From the NCBI GenBank assembly GCA_900553605.1, contig USDX01000008.1, forward strand, positions 1 to 64,000: a stretch of 64,000 nt of DNA, given 5' to 3'. The first letter of the stretch is position 1. The number at the start of each line of letters is the position of its first letter. Under the pieces are notes generated by a model. The model worked only from the letters and a program-made list of their open reading frames with translations, searched no databases and was not told the DNA's origin. The position numbers and the translations under genes are program-made. Shown in pieces: positions 9,062-18,400 of the stretch. Source of the DNA: an uncultured Eggerthella sp. (GTDB lineage Bacteria; Actinomycetota; Coriobacteriia; Coriobacteriales; Eggerthellaceae).

Positions 9062-10126
9062 GTGTCCCTTTCCATTGGCATTGTTGGCCTGCCGAACGTT
9101 GGCAAGTCTTCTCTGTTCACCGCCCTTACGAAGAAGAGCGGATTTGCTGCAAACTATCCTTTTGCAACCATCGAGCCCAATGTTGGCTTGGTTCCCGTTC
9201 CCGATAAGCGCCTTGACGGCCTTGCCGCCATCGACCACCCGGCGAAGATCATCCCTGCAACGGTGGAATTCGTTGATATTGCAGGTTTGGTTGCCGGTGC
9301 TTCTCAGGGCGAAGGTTTGGGCAACAAATTCTTGGCGAATATCCGCGAAACGGACGCTATCTGCGAAGTGGTTCGCTTCTTCAGCGATCCGAACGTAGAG
9401 CACGTATCCAAGAAGGTTGACCCGCAGAGCGACGTTGAAACCATCAAAACCGAACTGATCCTTGCCGATATCGCCACCATCGAAAAGGCGCTGCCTCGCT
9501 TGGAGAAAGAAGGTAAGCGCTATAAGGAAAAGGCCATCAATTTCGAGGTTGCCCAGAAAGTACTCGAGGGCCTGAACGAAGGCAAGCGCGCTTTGCAGCT
9601 CGACCTTTCCGAAGAAGAGCAGGATGCTATTCGCGAGCTGTGCCTGCTTACCATGAAGCCCATGCTCTACATCGCCAATGTGGATGAAGACGAGGTTAAT
9701 GCCGAGCTTCCCGAAATCGACGGGCAGCAGCCCGTGCCCATCAGCGCGAAGATCGAAGCCGACTTGGCCGAGCTTGATGCTGAAGAGGCCGCCATTTTCA
9801 TGGAAGAGCTCGGCTTGGACGAGTCGGGCCTTTCCCGCCTTATTCGCGAGGCGTACAAACTGCTGGGTCTTCAGAGCTATTTCACCAGCGGTGAAACCGA
9901 AACGCGCGCCTGGACCATCCCCGTTGGCGCTAAGGCTCCTCAGGCTGCTGGCGTTATCCATTCTGATTTCGAGCGCGGCTTCATCAAAGCAGAAACCGCT
10001 TCATATGAAGACTACGTTGCCCTTGGCGGTGAAAAGGGTTGTCGCGATGCTGGCAAGCTTCGCCAGGAAGGAAAAGATTATGTCGTGCAAGATGGCGATG
10101 TAATGCACTTCAAGTTCAACGTGTAA
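9062..10126 (+). CDS. ychF: Redox-regulated ribosome-binding ATPase YchF
   Basis: Universally conserved Obg-family P-loop NTPase that binds ribosomes and prefers ATP. The 354-residue protein has G1 GLPNVGKSS, G3 DIAGLVAGASQGEGLGN, a NVDE-type G4 (IANVDEDEV) instead of NKxD, a helical coiled-coil insertion (about residues 130-200) and a C-terminal TGS domain ending GDVMHFKFNV. GTG start preceded by AAGGAG. Transcribed alone; a terminator follows. Confidence 0.97.
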   Translation: MSLSIGIVGLPNVGKSSLFTALTKKSGFAANYPFATIEPNVGLVPVPDKRLDGLAAIDHPAKIIPATVEFVDIAGLVAGASQGEGLGNKFLANIRETDAICEVVRFFSDPNVEHVSKKVDPQSDVETIKTELILADIATIEKALPRLEKEGKRYKEKAINFEVAQKVLEGLNEGKRALQLDLSEEEQDAIRELCLLTMKPMLYIANVDEDEVNAELPEIDGQQPVPISAKIEADLAELDAEEAAIFMEELGLDESGLSRLIREAYKLLGLQSYFTSGETETRAWTIPVGAKAPQAAGVIHSDFERGFIKAETASYEDYVALGGEKGCRDAGKLRQEGKDYVVQDGDVMHFKFNV

Positions 10127-10148
10127 GCGTTTTTTACGCAGCGTGACC

Positions 10149-10182
10149 AAAGGCCTCCCGGAAAACTCCAGGAGGCCTTTTT
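10149..10182 (+). terminator. Rho-independent terminator of ychF
   Basis: The stem AAGGCCTCC(C) pairs with GGAGGCCTT and is followed by a T run, 23 bases after the ychF stop. Confidence 0.88.
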
Positions 10183-10290
10183 ACGTGCGCGTAGTTTTGC
10201 GATACTCTGAACTTAACTGAATCAAAACACGTTGGCTTTATGCGGCATAGGGGACAAAGCGTCGTAGCCAACGAAGACAGGAGGGGTGTC

Positions 10291-11451
10291 ATGGAATTGC
10301 GTGCTTTCGGCAATGCGGGCATGAAGGTTTCGCCTTTGGGCTTTGGCGTTATGCGCCTTCCCATGAAAGATGGCGGCAAAACGGTAAACAGCAACACCAT
10401 CGATCAGGTCGATGTCGATACATCGATAGCGATGATCCGTGCGGCCATCGACGGTGGGGTCAATTACTTCGATACGGCTTATAACTACGTAAGCGGCTAT
10501 TCGGAACGAATTTTGGGTGAGGCCCTTAAGGACGGCTATCGCGAAAAGGTATATGTGGCCACTAAATCGCCCGCATGGCTTTATAAATCGTCTGAAGATT
10601 TTGATCGCTTCCTCGATGAGCAGCTCGACCGTCTGGGCCTCGATTATGTCGACAATTATCTCCTGCACTCGATGAATGGCGGTAGTTGGAAAAAGACGGT
10701 ACGTAACAATGCAATCGACGGCATGAAGCGCGCCAAAGCCAGCGGGAAGGTGCACAATATAGGCTTTTCCTTCCATGACGATCTGGAGCTGTTTGAAGAA
10801 ATCCTGAATGCTGCCGACTGGGATTTCTGCCAAATCCAGCTGAATTACTACGACCGCGATTATCAGGCGGGTATCAAGGGTATGAAGATGGCTGCCGAGC
10901 GCGGTATGGCTGTAGTGGTTATGGAGCCGTTGCGCGGTGGGCTGCTGGTTGATTTGCCGAAAAACGCCCAGGCGGTATTCGACGAATCGGGCATCAAGCA
11001 CAGCAATGTTGAATGGGCTTTTGATTGGCTCTGGGATATGCCTGAAGTTTCTTGCGTTCTTTCGGGCATGAGTACGCCCGAGCAGCTCCAGCAAAACATC
11101 GGGTATATGCAGAACGCGCATCCGGGCATGCTTTCTGACGAAGAACACAAGGTTCTTGACCAGGCAAAGGCCGCGCTCGATTCGCGCGCTGCAATTCCGT
11201 GCACCGGTTGCAACTACTGCGTGGATATGTGCCCGAACAAGATTGCTATCCCGTATAACTTCCGCGCCTACAACATGGGTACGCTGTATGACGATATGGA
11301 GCTGGCGAGGGACTTCTACCAAAATGAGGTTACTAGCTATGGTCGTCGTGCTGATTCGTGCACAAGCTGCGGATCGTGCGAGGAGATATGCCCGCAGCAT
11401 ATCGCCATCAGCGAGTGGCTCCCGAAGGTCGACGAATTGCTGGGAGAATAG
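10291..11451 (+). CDS. Aldo/keto reductase with C-terminal two-cluster ferredoxin domain
   Basis: Predicted NAD(P)H- or ferredoxin-linked oxidoreductase; the substrate is unknown. The 386-residue product has an AKR barrel with catalytic-type residues in FDTAYNYVSG (Asp, Tyr), VYVATKS (Lys) and LLHSM (His). A C-terminal ferredoxin region follows, with Cys clusters in CTGCNYCVDMCP and CTSCGSCEEICP, suited to two [4Fe-4S] centres. Such fusions are typical of strict anaerobes. ATG 10291 follows AGGAGGGG; an upstream in-frame start at 10240 has no such site. The last codons and the stop lie inside the left arm of a repeat element. Confidence 0.88.
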   Translation: MELRAFGNAGMKVSPLGFGVMRLPMKDGGKTVNSNTIDQVDVDTSIAMIRAAIDGGVNYFDTAYNYVSGYSERILGEALKDGYREKVYVATKSPAWLYKSSEDFDRFLDEQLDRLGLDYVDNYLLHSMNGGSWKKTVRNNAIDGMKRAKASGKVHNIGFSFHDDLELFEEILNAADWDFCQIQLNYYDRDYQAGIKGMKMAAERGMAVVVMEPLRGGLLVDLPKNAQAVFDESGIKHSNVEWAFDWLWDMPEVSCVLSGMSTPEQLQQNIGYMQNAHPGMLSDEEHKVLDQAKAALDSRAAIPCTGCNYCVDMCPNKIAIPYNFRAYNMGTLYDDMELARDFYQNEVTSYGRRADSCTSCGSCEEICPQHIAISEWLPKVDELLGE

Positions 11452-11574
11452 GGTCGGGTACCGTTTTCCCGCTTAACAAACAGAGCCCTGCTTGCGATCA
11501 ATAATGCAAGCAGGGCTTTTCTTTGAGTGCCATCCCTAGGTGGGAAAATGGGACCCGTCCCTATATTCCCACTT
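11441..11574. repeat. Complete composite palindromic element, copy 2
   Basis: Left arm 11441-11472, core hairpin 11484-11517 (12-bp stem AGCCCTGCTTGC/GCAAGCAGGGCT, then TTTTCTTTG), right arm 11539-11574. The TAG stop of the aldo/keto reductase (11449-11451) lies in the left arm, so the element supplies the gene's end and probably its transcription terminator. Confidence 0.85.
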
Positions 11575-11649
11575 TGCTAAATTAGTGACGTTGTGTCGCT
11601 TATGATACCATGCTGTCGAACAACAATGCGTCGTTACGCTGTAATGAAT

Positions 11650-11686
11650 AAGTGGGAAAATGGGACCTGTCCCTATATTCCCACTT
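11650..11686. repeat. Half copy of composite palindromic element, upstream of larB
   Basis: An isolated right-type arm (AAGTGGGAAAATGGGACC, then TGTCCC and TATATTCCCACTT) sits directly before the larB ribosome binding site. It could form a hairpin in the larB leader. Confidence 0.8.
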
Positions 11687-11700
11687 GATCGGAGGGGTGC

Positions 11701-12477
11701 ATGGAATCCGATGCTATAGAGAAGATCCTGGAAAGCGTTGCCGCAGGTGAAACCACGCCTGCCGAAGCGTTGCTTTCCTTGAAGAAGGAGCCCTTTACCG
11801 ACTTGGGGTATGCCAAGGTTGATCATCATCGTGCCCTGCGCCAAAATGCCACTGAGGTTATCTATGGCGAAGGAAAAACGCCTGATCAGATTCGCGGTAT
11901 TGCGGAATCTCTGCAACAGGGTGGCGCCGAAACGGTGCTTATCACCCGTATGAAGCCCGAAGCGGTAAGCCTTATGGCCAGCCACTTCGCTGATGAATTT
12001 ACTTACTTTGATATTCCGCGTGTGGGGTTGCTTGGGCGCATGCCTGAGCCGACGGGCAATGGCACTATCGTGGTGGCCGCTGCCGGCACCAGCGACATGT
12101 ATGCCGCCGAGGAAGCGGCGCTTACTGCCGAAGCTCTGGGTAACCAGGTGCAGCGTCTCTACGATGTGGGAGTTGCGGGGCTTCATCGCCTGCTTGCGCA
12201 CATGGATGACATCATGCAGGCGCAGGTTATCATTACTGTTGCCGGTATGGAAGGCGCCCTTGCCAGTGTGGTGGGCGGTATGGCTTCATGCCCGGTTATC
12301 GCGGTGCCCACCAGTGTGGGCTACGGGGCTTCATTCGGTGGCTTGTCGGCCCTGCTTTCCATGCTCAATTCCTGTGCAAGCGGAACGAGCGTTGTCAATA
12401 TAGACAATGGCTTTGGAGCCGGTTTTCAGGCCCATCTCATCAATCATCTTCCGGGCGCAGCGCCCGCACAGCAGTAA
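11701..12477 (+). CDS. larB: LarB, pyridinium-3,5-biscarboxylate mononucleotide synthase
   Basis: First enzyme of nickel-pincer nucleotide (NPN) synthesis: it carboxylates nicotinate adenine dinucleotide and releases AMP. The 258-residue protein has a helical N-terminal segment with an NATEVIYGEGKTPDQI stretch. Its C-terminal PurE-like domain includes AAAGTSDMYAAEEAALTAE and DVGVAGLHRLL, diagnostic of LarB against true PurE. ATG follows GGAGGGG. Followed after nine bases by the larC-like gene, so the two form an operon. No larA or larE is in the window. Confidence 0.9.
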   Translation: MESDAIEKILESVAAGETTPAEALLSLKKEPFTDLGYAKVDHHRALRQNATEVIYGEGKTPDQIRGIAESLQQGGAETVLITRMKPEAVSLMASHFADEFTYFDIPRVGLLGRMPEPTGNGTIVVAAAGTSDMYAAEEAALTAEALGNQVQRLYDVGVAGLHRLLAHMDDIMQAQVIITVAGMEGALASVVGGMASCPVIAVPTSVGYGASFGGLSALLSMLNSCASGTSVVNIDNGFGAGFQAHLINHLPGAAPAQQ

Positions 12478-12486
12478 GGAGCGAAT

Positions 12487-13035
12487 ATGGTGCTTTCCTT
12501 CGACTTCACCGAAAACGCCACGCGCGGCCAGATCTTCGACACCCTCTTCAACGCAATGGACGAAGCGCAGCACAAGCGTTTCTACGAGATAATCGAACGC
12601 GCCGAAGTGCCTGAAAAGCATCACCACGACATCGGTGAAATTAATAAGACTATCGATGCGCTCGATGCTCCCGATCAGGTCAAAGACGATTTGCGCAGCG
12701 TGTATGCCATTCTTGCGGCTGCCGAGGCGAAGGTTCATGGATGCGACGTGTCCCAGACCCATTTCCATGAAGTGGGGAAGGCGGGCGGCATCCGTAACGC
12801 GCTGGCTATCTGCGCCGAATTCTATGTGCTTGCTCCTGAAGAGGTTGTGGCTACCCCCATTCAGCCCGGCGAAGGCGAAATCGAATGCGCTCATGGTGTG
12901 CTTTCGCTGCCCGCGCCCGCAACTGCCGCTATCCTAGAGGGTATGCCGCTCGCTGAGCCGCGCATGGGAGGCGAACGTTGTACGCCAACGTCTGCCGCCT
13001 TGATTAAGCATTTTGTAAAGACCTTCAAGGAATAG
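12487..13035 (+). CDS. larC: LarC N-terminal-domain protein (nickel insertion), short form
   Basis: LarC uses CTP to insert nickel into the NPN cofactor. This 182-residue product matches only the first LarC domain: THFHEVGKAGG, IECAHGVLSLPAPATAAILEG and GGERCTPTSAALI. Full LarC is about 400 residues; in Lactobacillus the two parts (LarC1, LarC2) are joined by a programmed frameshift. Here a kinase gene starts four bases after the stop, and no LarC2 coding follows in any frame. ATG with TAAGGAG upstream. The N-terminal 60 residues differ from the usual LarC start. It may act as LarC1 alone or with a LarC2 elsewhere. Confidence 0.75.
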   Translation: MVLSFDFTENATRGQIFDTLFNAMDEAQHKRFYEIIERAEVPEKHHHDIGEINKTIDALDAPDQVKDDLRSVYAILAAAEAKVHGCDVSQTHFHEVGKAGGIRNALAICAEFYVLAPEEVVATPIQPGEGEIECAHGVLSLPAPATAAILEGMPLAEPRMGGERCTPTSAALIKHFVKTFKE

Positions 13036-13038
13036 CGT

Positions 13039-15015
13039 TTGCAAAAGCCCGAGGGCAAAACACCAGAAACACGCCGCGTTGGCTGGCTTACCTTGCCAGC
13101 CCGGCTTTCTGCGCCCTTGAACCGCGATGTCGCCGATGCTGCGGATGCCGATTCACTGTCGCGCGACGATCGGCTGGTGCATGATGCTCAGCCGCAAAAC
13201 ATCGAGCAGCTGTCTGGCCAGGAAGACCTGTTGTTGGGGCGTTATCGCTTGGAAGGGGAGGCTGGCCACGGCGGCTTTGCCTCGGTGAAGGTTGCATGGG
13301 ACACGCGCATACAGCGTCGAGTTGCCATTAAATGCATGCCCCTTGAAGAGGCTGCTGAAATGTTCCCCGAGGGCGGAAGCATTCTTTTGGGGAAGGGCGC
13401 CATCGACACTTCTGCGGTGCCCGGGTTGGAAGAGGCTCGTACTGCAGCAAAGCTTTCGGATTCTTCCATCGTTCAGGTGTACGACTTTGAAGTGCAAGAT
13501 GGTATGGCGTATCTCATCTTGGAGTATGTCGATGGCATGACTCTTGCCGAAGTGCTTCACACGTACCCCGACGAAGTGGATCCTGATATTGTTTCCGCCG
13601 TATTCAAGGCAGTGGCAAAGGCGCTTCAGGTTGCTCATGCCCATCAAGTGCTCCATCTCGATATCAAGCCCGAAAATGTGCTGATCGATAAACAGGGCCA
13701 TGTTAAGGTGACCGATTTCGGCCTGGCGCGATTGGCGGGAGAAGCTGGTTATGGCGCCGCGGAGGGTGGCACGATCGGCTATATGCCGCCCGAGCAGATG
13801 GAGCAGCGCAATCTGAGCGAGCGTTGCGACGAATGGGCCCTTGCGAGCCTGGCTTACGAAATGATTTCGGGTGCCAATCCGTTTTTGGCCAACAGTATCC
13901 CCGAAGCCGAAGATGCAATTTACGATGCTGAGTTGGTCATTCCCTCCCTGTGCATGGAGGGGCTTGACCCCGCAATAGACGATGTGATGTTCTGCGCTCT
14001 TTCACCCGATCCCGATGAGCGTTATGCGTCGATAAAAGAGTTTGCCGACCAAATGCAGCCTTGTTTGGGTGGGCCGCGTAAAGGCGCCAACAAGCTAAAG
14101 CGCCTGGTGGGAGACGAGCTTGAAGAAACCGCGGAAGAGGAACCCGAAGAGTTTGAGTCGGAGTTGCCCGAAGAGCCGCGTGAGCCTTGGCGTCCCACGC
14201 CGCGGATGAAATTGGTATTTGCCCGCATATGGGCGGCAGCGAGCGCAGCGGTTTTGGGCTTCTTGACGCTCAATTCCGTCGCGGCTCCTGATGCATGGAA
14301 CAATCCTATATCGTGGGGCATTTTGGCGGCGTTCGCTTTGCTTTCCGCCTTGCTGCCTTCTGTTGGTGCCCTGTTTGCCTGCGAAGCGCTGGGTGTTTCG
14401 CTGTGCGTGCTCGGTTCTCCGATTCTGGGCGTTGCCTTTATGGCTGCAGCGGCATGCTGGTGGTATTTCACTGCTCGCCATTCGCATGAAGCCGCTAACG
14501 TTGGTCTGCTTCCGGCTCTTATCGGATCGTTCGGATTTGCGCCGCTTGCTCCCTTTGCGGCTGGTTATTTGCTGCGTCCTCGCGACGCGGCGGCAGCTGC
14601 GTTGTTTGCTGGCGTCCTTGCCCTAGTGCTTTCAGGCTTGGGGTCGCATGTTCTTTCGGGCTGGGATGCGTTTTCCTATGCCCTAGTTCCTCTTGCTGGC
14701 AGCGTCCAAGATTTGGTTGCCGCTTTGCTTGTGTTGCCTTCGACCTGGATAACCTTGGCGGCTTGGGTTGCCGCTGCCTCTGTTTCGTCGGCTTTGTGCG
14801 GTACGGGTAATCGCGCTTTCTGCACGTTGGGCATGGTACTTGCCGGAGCACTGGAAGTGGGCGCCATTGTGGCTGGCTCGTTGGCCGATTCGGCTGGAAC
14901 CACCTTGCTTGCCAACCCGCTTGCCTTAGTGCCGGCAATTGTCGCTTTGGTGGTTGCCATAGCTCTCACCTGCACCGCCGCCCCTTCGCGCGCCTTTGCT
15001 GCTGAAGGGGAGTAA
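13039..15015 (+). CDS. Membrane-bound serine/threonine protein kinase
   Basis: Hanks-type kinase of 658 residues. The kinase domain spans about residues 68-345: Gly-rich loop GEAGHGGFASV, Lys98 in VAIK, catalytic Asp208 in HLDIKPENVLI, Asp226 of DFG, and the GTIGYMPPEQ activation segment. HLD instead of HRD makes it a non-RD kinase. An acidic linker (about 355-380) leads to a hydrophobic C-terminal half with some ten membrane segments and no PASTA or other extracellular sensor. TTG start with AAGGA seven bases upstream, four bases after the larC stop, so it is probably cotranscribed with larBC. Its substrate is unknown. Confidence 0.88.
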   Translation: MQKPEGKTPETRRVGWLTLPARLSAPLNRDVADAADADSLSRDDRLVHDAQPQNIEQLSGQEDLLLGRYRLEGEAGHGGFASVKVAWDTRIQRRVAIKCMPLEEAAEMFPEGGSILLGKGAIDTSAVPGLEEARTAAKLSDSSIVQVYDFEVQDGMAYLILEYVDGMTLAEVLHTYPDEVDPDIVSAVFKAVAKALQVAHAHQVLHLDIKPENVLIDKQGHVKVTDFGLARLAGEAGYGAAEGGTIGYMPPEQMEQRNLSERCDEWALASLAYEMISGANPFLANSIPEAEDAIYDAELVIPSLCMEGLDPAIDDVMFCALSPDPDERYASIKEFADQMQPCLGGPRKGANKLKRLVGDELEETAEEEPEEFESELPEEPREPWRPTPRMKLVFARIWAAASAAVLGFLTLNSVAAPDAWNNPISWGILAAFALLSALLPSVGALFACEALGVSLCVLGSPILGVAFMAAAACWWYFTARHSHEAANVGLLPALIGSFGFAPLAPFAAGYLLRPRDAAAAALFAGVLALVLSGLGSHVLSGWDAFSYALVPLAGSVQDLVAALLVLPSTWITLAAWVAAASVSSALCGTGNRAFCTLGMVLAGALEVGAIVAGSLADSAGTTLLANPLALVPAIVALVVAIALTCTAAPSRAFAAEGE

Positions 15016-15046
15016 CGGGGCGATCTCTCTTTTCCGATATGATGAG

Positions 15047-15087
15047 GGCAACTTCCCGCTTTATGCGGCATAAAGCGGGAAGTTGCC
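15047..15087. other. Perfect 17-bp stem hairpin after the kinase gene
   Basis: GGCAACTTCCCGCTTTA at 15047-15063 is exactly complementary to 15071-15087, with a 7-base loop. It starts 32 bases after the kinase stop. Neither strand has a T run after it, so it is not a classical terminator. The rest of 15088-15467 contains only a doubtful small ORF and the terminator at 15421-15452. Confidence 0.6.
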
Positions 15088-15203
15088 TAAAGAACATGAC
15101 GATGTTCAAATTACTTAGATGATGGGGCCTTGAGCGTTCGTCGAAGAGCGGAGCAGGGCGTCTTGCGAAACGATTGCGCAAGCGAGCTCGGGCGATATTT
15201 GTG

Positions 15204-15386
15204 TCACCAGCGGTCAATACGATCGCGAGAGTCCAATTCTTCGAGCGCGTTGATGAGCTGCTGTTGGAGCTGCGCTTTCGTCAATCCCAAAACGTACGAG
15301 ACGATTTCGCGATGCCGTTCCTCCGCCTCATGTTCCAGGGCTGCGTTGTAGAGAGACTCTTCCAGCTCAACCCCGCCGAAAGACAT
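15204..15386 (-). CDS. Small hypothetical acidic protein (doubtful)
   Basis: A 60-residue minus-strand frame, rich in Glu, Leu and Gln and predicted helical (EESLYNAALEHEAEERH, then TKAQLQQQLINALEELD). The composition is protein-like, but the ribosome binding site is poor: AGGG directly abuts the ATG. It lies downstream of the surface-protein gene and past its terminator. No family recognised. It could be a real small protein or the remnant of a longer gene. Confidence 0.35.
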   Translation of the reverse strand: MSFGGVELEESLYNAALEHEAEERHREIVSYVLGLTKAQLQQQLINALEELDSRDRIDRW

Positions 15387-15420
15387 CCCTGAGGAAGTTG
15401 GGCCAGACAGGAACGTGAAA

Positions 15421-15452
15421 AAATGGGAGCGGACTAAAATCCGCTCCCATTT
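15421..15452 (-). terminator. Rho-independent terminator of the surface-protein gene
   Basis: A 13-bp stem AAATGGGAGCGGA/TCCGCTCCCATTT with a 6-base loop lies 16 bases beyond the stop of the minus-strand gene. A T run follows on the minus strand. Confidence 0.85.
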
Positions 15453-15467
15453 TAATGCGCATTGAAA

Positions 15468-18400
15468 CTACTTCTTTGCGGCTCTGTGCGTTTTGCGAGA
15501 AAGCGCACAGGCTCCGCAGATAGCCAGCGCCGAAACGGCGGCAAGAGCAAGCCAGAGATAGACGTTGGCCGAATCTCCGGTTCGCGCAAGCTGCGAACCG
15601 TTTTCATTGGAGTTGCCAGCACTTCCCTGGTCGCCTTCGGACGTGCCGGGCTCCGGCGATGAAGGCGTACCCGGATTGGGGTTCGTGGGCGTGCCCGGCT
15701 CGGGATCGGCGGGAACGAAGGTGTTCTTGATCACGAATCCGTCGTTTGCGTCGCCCGAGACCTCGGTGGTGTACTGCGGCACCGCAGCCTCTTCCACCGA
15801 GTAGCTTCCGCCTACGGGCAATTCTGTGAAGACGCTCTTCCAGTCGCAGTCCGCAGTGAGGGTCATGGAGTCGATGACCGTTTCGCCGTTTTTAAGGTTG
15901 ACGGTGACTGCGGCGGGTCTAGAAGACTCGGGATTCGTGCCGTGGTCCCAAATCTTCTCGACGGGGATCTGGCGCTTCTCGTCTTTGCCGATAACGATGC
16001 CTCCGTTCGCGCCGATGCCGCCGCCCAGGGCTGCCTGGTTGTTGGAGATGGTGAGCGTGGTTTGCGCGGCGCCCAGGGCAAAGGCGTCTTCGGTCAGCAC
16101 AGATTTAAGGGCAACGTTCGCTCGGGCCTCCTGGAACGTCAGCGGGTCTCCGTTGTTGCCGCCTTCGACGAAGCGGGGCACCTCGGGGTTGATGGTTGCG
16201 GCCATTCCTGCGGGTGGGAACAGGCCGCCGTCCCGGTACCAGAGAACCTTGCCGCCGCCGGGGGCGCGGTTCGCGAGCGTCAGGGTGAAGGGATCGCCCT
16301 CAAGGCCAGTGAACACGACGTCGTCGCCGGCGCCTTCCGCTGTGTTTTTAGCGATCAGGCCACCGTCCTGGACGTACACCTTGGCATCTCCCGTTGGACA
16401 GAACCACATGCCGCCGCCCTGCTTGCTGGCGGTGTTTTGCGTGACGCACGCGTTCTGGATGTGGAGCGTGCTGTAGTGATCGTTGTTGCCTTCGCTGTAG
16501 ATGCCGCCGCCCATGTTCCAGGCGGTGTTCCCCTCGATGGTGCCGGCGCTCAGCACGACGCTGTCCGAATAAGAGTAGATGCCGCCGCCCGCAGAAGCGG
16601 TGTTGCCGGAAATCGTGCCGGCGGTCGCCGCAGATCGCGCGCTTGCCCCATCTGCGGCCTTCATAGTGAACGCGGTGTTCATCGGCTCGCCGCTGCCTTG
16701 GATGCCGGGGTCGACTACGCACACGCCGCCGCCCTTGCCGTCGCCTGCGGCGCTGTTTCCGCTGATTGCGCCGCCCGTCATGGTGAACGCGGCGTTGCCC
16801 TCTACGTGAACCGCGCCCGAAGGAGTGCGTTTGCCAAGCTTGCTGCTGGCGTTGTTCTGGATTTCGCCGCCTGCCATAAGGAATGTGGCGCGCGCATCCT
16901 GCGCGCTGTCGGGGGCGTACATCATCACGGCGCTGCCCTGATAGCCGTTGTTGTCGGCAATGTTACCGCTGTTCATTTCAAGATGGGCGTTGCCCAGAAG
17001 CATGATGCCGGCGGAAGAGAGGTAGTTGCCGTCGCCATCGGCGCTGGCAACGCGGTTGCCGCGGATGCTGCCGCCCTGCAAGGCGACATGTGCGCCGTTG
17101 GCGGCAAAGACGGTGCCGCAGTACACCTCATCGACGGTGCATTTCTCGATAACGCCGCCGTTCATGGTAAGCGAGGCAGCTGGCCCCGAAAGCTTCACAG
17201 CGCCCGATGTCGTGGAGCTAACGGTTCCGTCGAAGACGGTGGCGCTGTCGGAAAGGACGAGTTCGCCTGCGCTGTTGATGATGGAGCCGGTGTTGTAGCG
17301 GCCACGGAGCTCCATTTTGCCCGCAAGCTCGAGGGTTGCGCCTTCGGCAACGTCAACCAGGTTTCCGCGCATACCGCTTGTCGCCAAAATGGTGTACGGC
17401 TCGTCGCAGGTGATCTTGATGTTCTTTCCGGCGGGGATGCTCAGCGTGGAGCCGAGCTTGACGTGCTTTTGGATGCTGATGGTGGTTTCAACGCCGTCGG
17501 GGGCTTCGTTCACGGCCTCCTGGAGCGTTTTTGCGCCAGCGGCGTTGGAGATGGTGTCGCCAACGGCGTCGTCGATTGATTCGACCAGGTACACGATCTC
17601 GACGCCCGCGCCGGGCAGGTTTTCGGCGCCGGTGATGTCGTCGGCGCTGTTGTCGATGACGATTTTCTTAACGGAGCTGTTGTCGAAAAGGCCGGAGCTG
17701 ATCGAGGTAAGGCCGCTGCCGATGGTGATCTCCTTCACGCCGGCGGTTCTTCCGAAGGCGCCGTCGCCAACAGAAGTAACCGAATCGGGGATCGTAAAGG
17801 TTTCGGGGAGGTGGCACACGTAGAAAGCGTAGGGTCCGATCTTCTCAAGCGTCTCGGGAAGGTCGTCCTCCACGCTCGCCCAGATCAAAGACCACTTTCC
17901 GATGCTTTTCAGGTTGCTGCTGAACTTTTCTACGGTGACCAGGGAATAGCAGAACGCGTAGTCGGGAATCTCGGACAGGGAAGAAAGATCGACGCTGCAA
18001 TTGAGGTTCTTGCAGTTGTAGAACGCGTATGAGCCCAGGCTCGTCACCGCGCTTAGATCAGGAACGCTGCTCAGGTTTTCGCAATCCTGGAAAGCAGAGT
18101 ACCCGATAGAGGTAAGCTGCCCCGGCAATGCCAGCTGAGTGAGCGATTTGCATTCCTGGAAGGCGCTGTTTCCAATCGCGGATATTTCCCCTTTGGCGGT
18201 TACCGATGCGAGGGATGTGCATCCGTTGAACGTGCCAGAAGGTATCTTGGTGATCGATTCAGGCAGCACGATGCTGGTCAGCGCGCTGCAATCGGAGAAC
18301 ACGCTTCCGATATCCTCGGCAAATGCTAGACCATCGGGCAGGTTGATGCTCTCAAGAGCCGTTGCGCCGGAGAAGGCTCCCGACTGCGAGATCAGCTTAA

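Noticed and set aside
12478..13038. Programmed frameshift producing a full LarC1-LarC2 protein
   Set aside because: The sequence after the larC-like stop is the kinase gene in a continuous frame with clear kinase motifs; no LarC2-like coding is found in the alternative frames there.
15942..17579. 545-codon open frame on the plus strand opposite the surface-protein gene
   Set aside because: It is antisense to the beta-helix region, rich in Ala/Gly/Val/Arg from the reverse reading of a repetitive GC-rich gene, without start signal or family features. The minus-strand protein explains the sequence fully.
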